Part shown: in pieces, positions 58,051 through 64,000 of the stretch
How the letters are laid out: the number at the start of each line of letters is the position of its first letter
How positions within the stretch are numbered: the stretch's first letter is position 1
Assembly: GCF_039534915.1 (NCBI RefSeq)
Contig: NZ_BAAAWE010000001.1
Span: 5,270,001-5,334,000 of the forward strand
Reading direction: 5' to 3'
DNA: 64,000 bases
DNA from: Streptomyces roseofulvus
GTDB lineage: Bacteria; Actinomycetota; Actinomycetes; Streptomycetales; Streptomycetaceae
Notes under the pieces: model-generated
Told to the model about the DNA's origin: nothing
What the model saw: only the letters and a program-made list of their open reading frames with translations
Databases searched by the model: none
Translations under genes and position numbers: made by a program

Positions 58051-58419
58051 TCAACCGGCCGCCGCGCCCCAGTCCCACAGCGCCTGGAGCACGGGACCGA
58101 GCCGCCGGCCGTGCGGCGTGAGCGCGTACCGGACGGTCGGCGGCCAGCCCGGTCGCCGCACCCGCGTCACCACGCCGGCCTCGGCGAGCTGGGCGAGCCG
58201 TTCGGACAGCACCTTGTCGGAGAGCCGCGGCAGCGCCCGCCGCAGCTCGCTGTAGCCGCGTTCGCCGCCGAGGAGCTCCCGGACGACGAGGGTGGTCCAG
58301 CGGCCGCGCAGGGCCGCGAGGGCGATCTCCACCGGGCAGTCCGGGGCGGGCGCGTCGACGCGGGCGCGGGGGTCGTGATCGGGGAGCCCCGGCGGGTGGC
58401 CAACCGTTCGGTGAGTCAC
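58051..58419 (-). CDS. HxlR-family transcriptional regulator
   Basis: A 122-residue winged-helix regulator. The HxlR pattern is clear: CPVEIALAALRGRWTTLVVRELL, GYSELRRALPRLSDKVLSER and LTPHGRRLGPVLQALWDWG. The single N-terminal Cys (residue ~28) is where redox- or quinone-sensing members act. It is divergent from the SnoaL-like gene, its likeliest target. GTG start behind AGGAGGCGG. The stop codon lies 4 nt after the convergent lipoprotein gene. Confidence 0.9.
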   Translation of the reverse strand: MTHRTVGHPPGLPDHDPRARVDAPAPDCPVEIALAALRGRWTTLVVRELLGGERGYSELRRALPRLSDKVLSERLAQLAEAGVVTRVRRPGWPPTVRYALTPHGRRLGPVLQALWDWGAAAG

Positions 58420-58479
58420 GAGGCCGCCTCCTAGCGTGTCGGAGGTCCGATTCTCCCGTACGGAAGGATCTCCGTCGCC

Positions 58480-58965
58480 ATGCCCGGAACTCCGCCCCCG
58501 ACCCCGCCCGCGGCCCTGCCGGGGACCCCGCCCGCACTCCGGTCCGCGCGCCTGCCCGACGACCTGCCGGGGCTCGCGACCCGGCCCGAGGACGTGCCCG
58601 CCGTCTTCGCGGCCCGTTTCAACAGCGGCGACCCGGCGGCCCTCGCCGAGGTGTACGAGGAGGGCGCGGTGCTGGCCGCGGGCCCGGGCGGCGCCCCGCT
58701 CGCCGGGCCGGCGCTGCACGCGGCCAACGCGCGCCTGCAGGCGCTGGGCATCCCGATCGAGGTACGCCCGCGCACGGTGTACGCCACCGGCGGCCTGGCG
58801 CTGCTGGTCGTGGACTGGGTCATCGAGGGCGCCGGCCCGGACGGCCGGCCGGTGCGCGTCGAGGGCACCGCGACCGACGTCGCCCGACGGGGCGGGGACG
58901 GGCGGTGGCGCTACGCGATCGACAACCCCTTCGGGACGGCCCCGCGGGAACTGCCCGAGGGGTGA
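58480..58965 (+). CDS. SnoaL/NTF2-like (DUF4440) protein
   Basis: A 161-residue protein with a Pro-rich first 25 residues and then an NTF2-like fold: FNSGDPAALAEVYEEGAVLA, GIPIEVRPRTVYATGGLALL and WRYAIDNPFG. The cone-shaped cavity of this fold often binds small hydrophobic ligands or catalyses isomerisation. It is divergent from an HxlR regulator and is probably under its control. Confidence 0.78.
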   Translation: MPGTPPPTPPAALPGTPPALRSARLPDDLPGLATRPEDVPAVFAARFNSGDPAALAEVYEEGAVLAAGPGGAPLAGPALHAANARLQALGIPIEVRPRTVYATGGLALLVVDWVIEGAGPDGRPVRVEGTATDVARRGGDGRWRYAIDNPFGTAPRELPEG

Positions 58966-58977
58966 CGTCGCATCCCG

Positions 58978-59475
58978 TCAGCGCTTCTTCCGGCGGAACA
59001 GCAGCTTCGGCAGGCCGGCCGGGACCGGGCGGCGGGTGGTGGCGGGGGACGGGAGCGGGACCGCGGCGAGCGAGCCGTCCGGCAGCTCGGTGGTGGCGGT
59101 GCTCGGGTCGAGGCGCAGGACGCGGCACTCGCGCGCCCAGCGCTCGGGCATCGCCTCGCCGTCGGGCGCGTTGAGCCGCTTGCCCTTCAGCTCGGCGACG
59201 GCCGCGTCCCACTCCTCGGTGCCGGGGGAGAGCTGCCGCACGGCGGCCGTCCAGGAGACGATCCGGCCGCCCTTGTCCTTGCTGCGGACGGTGACCTCGG
59301 CGGTGGCGCCGTCGGCGAGGCCGGGCAGCGGCTGCTCACCGGGGCCGTCGCCGACCACATGGGCGGCGCCGTCGTGCCAGACGTGCCAGAGCGCCCGGGC
59401 GGGCCCGGTGCCCCGGACCCAGACGAGGCCGGACTTCTTGGTGGCCTCCTCGACGAGGAACAGCTCTTCTGTCAT
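58978..59475 (-). CDS. conserved protein of unknown function
   Basis: A 165-residue soluble protein. I do not recognise the family with certainty. It starts MTEELFLVEEATKKSGLVWV and contains ALWHVWHDGAAHVVGDGPGE, VTVRSKDKGGRIVSW and a basic C-terminus (LFRRKKR). The strand pattern resembles split-barrel flavin-binding proteins, but no flavin motif is visible. It is 25 nt downstream of corA on the same strand. Confidence 0.6.
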   Translation of the reverse strand: MTEELFLVEEATKKSGLVWVRGTGPARALWHVWHDGAAHVVGDGPGEQPLPGLADGATAEVTVRSKDKGGRIVSWTAAVRQLSPGTEEWDAAVAELKGKRLNAPDGEAMPERWARECRVLRLDPSTATTELPDGSLAAVPLPSPATTRRPVPAGLPKLLFRRKKR

Positions 59476-59500
59476 GGCCCGAAGCCTAACGGCAGGCCCG

Positions 59501-60628
59501 TCAGAGCCAGCCGTTGCGCTTCAGGGTGCGGTGGATGGTGAAGCAGATGACGGCGATGCCGCCCAGCACCATCGGATAGCCGTACTTCCACTGCAGCTCC
59601 GGCATGTACGCGAAGTTCATGCCGTAGACCCCGCAGACCGCCGTGGGGACGGCGACGATCGCCGCCCACGAGGTGATCTTGCGCATGTCCTCGTTCTGGG
59701 CGACGGTCGCCTGCGCCAGGTTGGCCTGGAGGATCGAGTTCAGCAGCTCGTCGAAGCCGACGACCTGCTCCTGGACGCGGGCGAGGTGGTCGGCGACGTC
59801 CCGGAAGTACTTCTGGATGTCGGGGTCGACCAGCCGCATGGGCCGCTCGCTCAGCAGCTGCATCGGGCGCAGCAGCGGGGTGACGGCCCGCTTGAACTCC
59901 AGCACCTCGCGCTTGAGCTGGTAGATCCGGCCGGTGTCGGTGCCGCGCTTGGAGCCCTTCGCGGCCGGCGAGAAGACGTCGATCTCCAGCTGGTCGATGT
60001 CGAGTTCGACGGCGTCGGCGACCGCGATGTAGCCGTCGACGACGTGGTCGGCGAGGGCGTGCAGGACGGCGGAGGGACCCTTGGCGAGCAGCTCCGGCTC
60101 GCCCTGGAGGCGGTGCCGGAGGTTGCGCAGCGAGCCCTGGCCGCCGTGCCGGACGGTGATGACGAAGTCGGGGCCGGTGAAGCACATCACCTCGCCGGTC
60201 TCCACCACCTCGCTGGTGGCGGTGAGTTCGGCGTGCTCGACGTAGTGGATCGTCTTGAAGACGGTGAAGAGGGTGTCGTCGTACCGCTCCAGCTTGGGCC
60301 GCTGGTGGGCGTGGACGGCGTCCTCGACGGCGAGCGGGTGGAGTCCGAACTCGGCGGCGATACCGGCGAATTCGGCCTCGGTCGGCTCGTGCAGCCCGAT
60401 CCACGCGAAGCCGCCGGACTCCCGCACCTGCGACATGGCGCCGCGCGGGGTGAGGCAGGCGCGGTCGTCGATCCTGCGCCCGTCGCGGTAGACGGCGCAG
60501 TCGACGATGGCGCTGGAGGCGGAGTGGTCGCGGGTCGGGTCGTAGTTCGTGTACGTGGTCGGGGTCTTGCGCAGGCTCGGGCGCAGGCTCGGCCGAACGG
60601 CGGCGCGCAGGTCACGGATCATCGACAT
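59501..60628 (-). CDS. corA: CorA-family Mg2+/divalent cation transporter
   Basis: A 375-residue CorA protein. The long cytosolic domain (about residues 1-310) holds the Mg2+-sensing alpha/beta region and the helical bundle. Two C-terminal helices follow; the first ends in the signature YGMNFAYMPE (the GMN pore motif at about 325-330). It imports Mg2+ (or Co2+/Ni2+) as a pentamer. I chose the start MSMIRDLRA because GAAGGAGAG lies 9 nt before it; a GTG upstream overlaps that ribosome site. The long leader may contain Mg2+ control elements. Confidence 0.92.
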   Translation of the reverse strand: MSMIRDLRAAVRPSLRPSLRKTPTTYTNYDPTRDHSASSAIVDCAVYRDGRRIDDRACLTPRGAMSQVRESGGFAWIGLHEPTEAEFAGIAAEFGLHPLAVEDAVHAHQRPKLERYDDTLFTVFKTIHYVEHAELTATSEVVETGEVMCFTGPDFVITVRHGGQGSLRNLRHRLQGEPELLAKGPSAVLHALADHVVDGYIAVADAVELDIDQLEIDVFSPAAKGSKRGTDTGRIYQLKREVLEFKRAVTPLLRPMQLLSERPMRLVDPDIQKYFRDVADHLARVQEQVVGFDELLNSILQANLAQATVAQNEDMRKITSWAAIVAVPTAVCGVYGMNFAYMPELQWKYGYPMVLGGIAVICFTIHRTLKRNGWL

Positions 60629-61051
60629 GGGCGTGCTCTCCTTCACGGACAGGCCGTCGGCGAGCGTGGCGCAACCCGGAATGAGGACGTGGGAGGGGAC
60701 TCGTCCACAAAGCGGGCGGCACCGGCGGATCGCGGCGACGACGGTCGCAACTCAGACAGGCAAAGAGGGGATGCTCTTCCGTCGGACGCGATGCCGGAGG
60801 GGGGTCCCGGCTCGGGGACCCGGAGTCACCGGAGGGAGGAACGCACCGGGTTCGGGTGCGGAGCGGCGGAAGAGCGACTGGTACTGCCCGATCGACTTCG
60901 GTCCATCGCAGTCCCACCTCCTCCGGCCGGTCCCTCGTGAGGGATGACGTGTGACGCACAGTCGGGAAACCCGACCAGTGGCCAACACTATCAGCCGACC
61001 GAGGGTCAATCCCTTACTTTGCCCGTTCCATACGCGATCTATGCTCGCCGC
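60629..61051. promoter_or_regulatory. 423-bp divergent region between corA and the SUFU-like gene
   Basis: No gene is supported. Read on the minus strand, it forms a corA leader with a 7-bp hairpin (GGGTCCC / GGGACCC, at 60802-60821) and other GC-rich inverted repeats; it does not match a riboswitch family I know. On the plus strand, an A/T-richer end (TTACTTTGCCC ... TATGCT) is a probable promoter of the SUFU-like gene. Confidence 0.35.
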
Positions 61052-61642
61052 ATGGGAGAAGTTCTTGCACTGGTCGAGGCCCGGCTGCGTACGGCCCTCG
61101 GCGAGCCGGACGCGCGGGCCGCGGTGACCTTCCTCGGTACCGACCGCATCGAGGTGCTCCGCTTCGTCGACGCGGAGGAGGGGCTGGTGCGCTACGCCAC
61201 GCTCGGCATGTCGGCGGCGCCGATGGCCGATCCGACGGCCGCGCTCGCCGACCCGGTGAAGGGTCCCCGCGCCGAACTGGTCCTGACCGTACGCCTCGGG
61301 CGCGCCGACACCGACAAGGTGCTGCGCCCGCTGGCGGTGCTCGCGGCGACCCCTCAGGTGGAGGGCGTGATCGTGGCCCCCGGCGCCTCGCTGGACGTCG
61401 GTGAGCCGCTGTGGCCGGGGGCCGGCTTCAGCTCGGTCCTGGTCGCCGAGTCGGGCGGTCTGGTCGAGGACCTGGAGCTGGACGCGCCGATGGACCCGGT
61501 GCGCTTCCTGCCGCTGCTGCCGATGACCCCGAACGAGGCCGCCTGGAAGCGGGTGCACGGGGCGCAGGCCCTGGAGGAGCGCTGGCTCGCGAAGGGCACG
61601 GACCTGCGGGATCCGCTGCGGGGGTCCGTGGCCCTGGACTGA
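61052..61642 (+). CDS. suppressor-of-fused (SUFU) domain protein
   Basis: A 196-residue soluble protein of the SUFU-like family: VRYATLGMSAAPMADP, KGPRAELVLTVR and WPGAGFSSVLVAESGGLVE, and the C-terminal VRFLPLLPMTPNEAAWKRVHG. In bacteria the fold is common in antitoxin or immunity-type proteins, but no toxin is adjacent. The ATG has no ribosome site and lies 10 nt after a TATGCT -10 motif, so its mRNA is probably leaderless. Confidence 0.82.
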   Translation: MGEVLALVEARLRTALGEPDARAAVTFLGTDRIEVLRFVDAEEGLVRYATLGMSAAPMADPTAALADPVKGPRAELVLTVRLGRADTDKVLRPLAVLAATPQVEGVIVAPGASLDVGEPLWPGAGFSSVLVAESGGLVEDLELDAPMDPVRFLPLLPMTPNEAAWKRVHGAQALEERWLAKGTDLRDPLRGSVALD

Positions 61643-61751
61643 GGGTCCGCGCCGGGGGCGGCGGGCGTCCGGGTGACGGGCGCGGGCCGGACGGGTGATC
61701 GGCCGCCGCCGTTCTTGACGGGAGGCGCGTGCGGTAGGACCGTTGAGCCCT

Positions 61752-62390
61752 ATGAGGGGCGAACCCAGTTGTCCGAAGTGTGGTGGTCGGGTCAGGGCGC
61801 CCGGTCTCTTCGCCGACTCCTGGCAGTGCGACGTGCACGGGCCCGTGCATCCGCTGCAGCCCGTCGTCCCGCCGAGCGTCGAAGCCCTCTCCGTCGTCGT
61901 CCAGCGCTCCCACGTGCCCGTCTGGATGCCCTGGCCGCTCCCGGTCGGCTGGCTCTTCACCGGGGTGACCTACGCCGGTGACGACCGCAGCGGCGGACGC
62001 GCCACCGCCGTCGCCTGCTCCGGTCCCGGCCCGCTCGGCGGCATCGGCGAGCTGCTGCTCGTCGCCGAGGAGCTGGGCGTCGGCCTCGGCGCCCGGTACG
62101 CCGGCATCGACGGCCCCGACCCCGGCTCCGGCATGGCGATCGACAAGCCGCCGCAGGCCAAGGTCCTCGCCGGCGGCCGTCCCACCCCGCTCTGGCACGT
62201 CACCGGCACCCCGCACGACCGGGCCGTCTTCGCCGGCGAGGCCCGCGGGCTCTGGCTCTGGGCGATCGTCTGGCCCGAGCAGTCCGGGCTCCTCATGTAC
62301 GACGAGCTGGTCCTCACCGACCTGCGGGACGCGGGCGCCGAGGTCGAGCTGCTGCCCTGCGGGGCGCTCACTCCGCGCCTGCTCGGCTGA
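61752..62390 (+). CDS. DUF6758-type zinc-ribbon protein
   Basis: A 212-residue protein starting MRGEPSCPKCGGRVRAPGLF. A CxxC pair at the N-terminus and a third Cys in SWQCDVHGPVHPL form a probable zinc ribbon. The rest contains Trp/Pro-rich strands (VWMPWPLPVGWLFTGVTYAG) and an ending ELLPCGALTPRLLG. It is conserved in Streptomyces, with no known function. An upstream TTG nine bases earlier is possible; no strong ribosome site exists for either. Confidence 0.75.
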   Translation: MRGEPSCPKCGGRVRAPGLFADSWQCDVHGPVHPLQPVVPPSVEALSVVVQRSHVPVWMPWPLPVGWLFTGVTYAGDDRSGGRATAVACSGPGPLGGIGELLLVAEELGVGLGARYAGIDGPDPGSGMAIDKPPQAKVLAGGRPTPLWHVTGTPHDRAVFAGEARGLWLWAIVWPEQSGLLMYDELVLTDLRDAGAEVELLPCGALTPRLLG

Positions 62391-62511
62391 CGGGACGGCG
62401 CCCCCGGCGGTGTAACAGGTGCCGCCGGGATCGGATCCGTACAACACGGGGCTGATCGCCCGTTATGCTGGAGCGTCACCCGCCCGTGCCGAGCCCCTGG
62501 AGAACCGCGTC

Positions 62512-63375
62512 GTGCGCATCGACCTGCACAGCCACTCCACGGCCTCCGACGGCACCGACACCCCCGCCGAGCTGGTGCGGAACGCCGCCGCGGCCGGGCT
62601 CGACGTCGTCGCGCTCACCGACCACGACACCACCCGCGGGCACGCCGAGGCGATCGCCGCCGCGCCCGAGGGGCTGACCGTGGTCCCCGGCGCCGAGCTC
62701 TCCTGCCGTCTCGACGGCATCGGGCTGCACATGCTCGCCTACCTCTTCGACCCCGAGGAGCCGGCCCTGCTCGCCGAGCGCGAGCTGGTCCGCGACGACC
62801 GGGTGCCGCGCGCCCGGGCCATGGTCGGCCGGCTCCAGGAGCTGGGCGTGCCCGTCACCTGGGAGCAGGTCGCCCGGATCGCCGGCGACGGCTCCGTGGG
62901 CCGCCCGCACGTCGCCGAGGCACTGGTCGAGCTGGGTGTCGTCCCCGACGTCTCCGGCGCCTTCACCCCCGAGTGGATCGCCGACGGCGGCCGGGCCCAC
63001 GTCGAGAAGCACGAGCTGGACCCGGTGCGAGCGATCGCCCTGGTCAAGGCGGCCGGCGGCGTCACCGTCTTCGCCCACCCGGCCGCCGTGAAGCGCGGCC
63101 AGGTCGTGCCCGAGTCCGCGATCGCCGCCCTCGCCGCGGCCGGACTCGACGGCATCGAGGTCGACCACATGGACCACGACGAGCCCGCCCGTGCGCGGCT
63201 GCGCGGGCTTGCGAAGGAGCTGGGCCTGCTGGTCACCGGCTCCAGCGACTACCACGGCAGCCGCAAGACCTGCCGCCTCGGCGAGTACACCACCGACCCC
63301 GAGATCTACGGCGAGATCACCCGCCGGGCCACCGGCGCGTTCCCCGTCCCCGGCGCCGGCGGAGTCCCGGCCTAG
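62512..63375 (+). CDS. PHP-domain metal-dependent phosphoesterase
   Basis: A 287-residue PHP phosphatase. The metal motifs are visible: HxH in RIDLHSHSTASDG, the Asp/His of ALTDHDTTRGHAEA, FAHPAAVKRG and the final TGSSDYHGSRK. It probably hydrolyses a small phosphate ester; several close homologues act on 3',5'-bisphosphonucleosides. The GTG start is 9 nt after GGAG. The zinc-ribbon gene is 121 bp upstream, so it may have its own promoter. Confidence 0.88.
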   Translation: MRIDLHSHSTASDGTDTPAELVRNAAAAGLDVVALTDHDTTRGHAEAIAAAPEGLTVVPGAELSCRLDGIGLHMLAYLFDPEEPALLAERELVRDDRVPRARAMVGRLQELGVPVTWEQVARIAGDGSVGRPHVAEALVELGVVPDVSGAFTPEWIADGGRAHVEKHELDPVRAIALVKAAGGVTVFAHPAAVKRGQVVPESAIAALAAAGLDGIEVDHMDHDEPARARLRGLAKELGLLVTGSSDYHGSRKTCRLGEYTTDPEIYGEITRRATGAFPVPGAGGVPA

Positions 63376-63612
63376 GGCCTCTCCGGCGGACCCGTCCGGG
63401 TCCGCCGCGCCACCGGACCGCTCCGGAACGACGGCGCTCCGGCGTCCCCTGCGGGGAGCCGTGCCGTCCCGCCGACCCGCCCGCCCCCTTCCGTACCGCC
63501 CGAGCCCGCGCGTCCACCGTGGGCGGGCCCTCCTGCCCCGACTCCGGAATCCCGTATTCCGGTCCGGTGCCCCACACCCCACCGTTCGACCCTCACCGCA
63601 AGGCACCCCACC

Positions 63613-64000
63613 GTGTTCGACCTCGCCGTCTTCGGCTCGCTCTTCGTCACCCTGTTCGTGATCATGGACCCGCCCGGGATCACGCCGATCTTCCTCGCGC
63701 TGACCTCCGGCCGCCCCGCCAAGGTCCAGCGCCGGATGGCCTGGCAGGCCGTCGCCGTCGCCTTCGGCGTCATCGCCGTCTTCGGTGTCCTGGGCCAGCA
63801 GATCCTCGACTACCTGCACGTCTCCGTCCCCGCCCTGATGATCGCGGGCGGTCTCCTGCTGCTGCTCATCGCGCTCGACCTGCTCACCGGCAAGACCGAC
63901 GAGCCGAAGCAGACCAAGGACGTCAACGTCGCCCTCGTACCGCTCGGCATGCCGCTGCTCGCCGGGCCCGGCGCCATCGTCTCGGTCATCCTCGCCGTTC
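63613..64000 (+). CDS. MarC-family integral membrane protein, 3' end beyond window
   Basis: The first 129 residues of a MarC/UPF0056 membrane protein: MFDLAVFGSLFVTLFVIMDP, then PGITPIFLALTSGRPAKVQR and LVPLGMPLLAGPGAIVSVIL. About four helices are seen before the window ends. The family has no confirmed function. The GTG start follows a weak site (AAGGCACCCC). The 237-bp gap before it holds no recognisable gene. Confidence 0.85.
   Translation, partial: MFDLAVFGSLFVTLFVIMDPPGITPIFLALTSGRPAKVQRRMAWQAVAVAFGVIAVFGVLGQQILDYLHVSVPALMIAGGLLLLLIALDLLTGKTDEPKQTKDVNVALVPLGMPLLAGPGAIVSVILAV

Noticed and set aside
61052..61642. SUFU-domain protein as immunity partner of a toxin
   Set aside because: No toxin, WXG100 or polymorphic-toxin gene lies nearby, so the immunity idea has no local support.

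Overview
The window is a stretch of core chromosome from a high-GC actinomycete, almost certainly a Streptomyces. The evidence is third-codon G/C throughout, many GTG and TTG starts, mycothiol (mshB) and DAP-lysine genes, a SpoIIE/HATPase pair, and BldK-like oligopeptide transporters. I see no prophage, insertion sequence with a transposase, CRISPR array, rRNA operon or biosynthetic gene cluster.

Layout. 1-7 kb: the end of a GntR regulator, an NCS1 permease with an unusual Cys-rich tail, a small SPOR protein, a NUDIX hydrolase, and two regulatory proteins of the serine-kinase/phosphatase type. 6.7-11.7 kb: PspA and TPM envelope proteins, a GH18-like protein and a transglutaminase-like protein. 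11.8-16.4 kb: an LpqW-like lipoprotein and the GTPase TypA. 16.8-28.6 kb: two complete, tandem, paralogous oligopeptide ABC operons (binding lipoprotein, two permeases, two ATPases). 28.7-36.4 kb: a membrane protein, an S9 peptidase, a tiny membrane protein, mshB, DUF6113, a long peptidoglycan-binding-type protein and DUF1304. 36.5 kb: an unusual tRNA-like gene. 36.6-49.1 kb: an IMPase-like protein, SirB1-like and GNAT proteins, ferredoxin-dapC, a muralytic protein, dapE, a LOG-family protein, a FolP2-type protein, a DivIVA-like protein, tag, an enoyl-CoA hydratase, DUF3117 and an O-methyltransferase. 49.2-53.2 kb: ECF sigma factor, zinc anti-sigma, HtrA protease and TatB. 53.3-64 kb: Mrp, DUF1003, a soluble MgtE-like protein, a lipoprotein, HxlR, CorA, a SUFU-like protein, PHP and the start of MarC.

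Several blocks match gene groups I recall from the Mycobacterium tuberculosis chromosome: typA-lpqW, mshB, fdxC-dapC, dapE-LOG-folP2-DivIVA-tag-DUF3117, and methyltransferase-sigE-rseA-htrA-tatB-mrp-MgtE-CorA. This is therefore old vertical actinobacterial backbone. The unit methyltransferase / sigma / anti-sigma / HtrA / TatB reads as an envelope-stress module, and an ECF-type promoter motif sits in front of the sigma gene.

The least ordinary items are: two copies of a 193-bp MITE-like element whose CTAG ends provide neighbouring stop codons; a tRNA-like gene with anticodon GGC and an irregular, extended acceptor stem; an IMPase-family protein lacking two metal Asp positions; a FolP2-type DHPS paralogue; and the permease with an eight-Cys tail.
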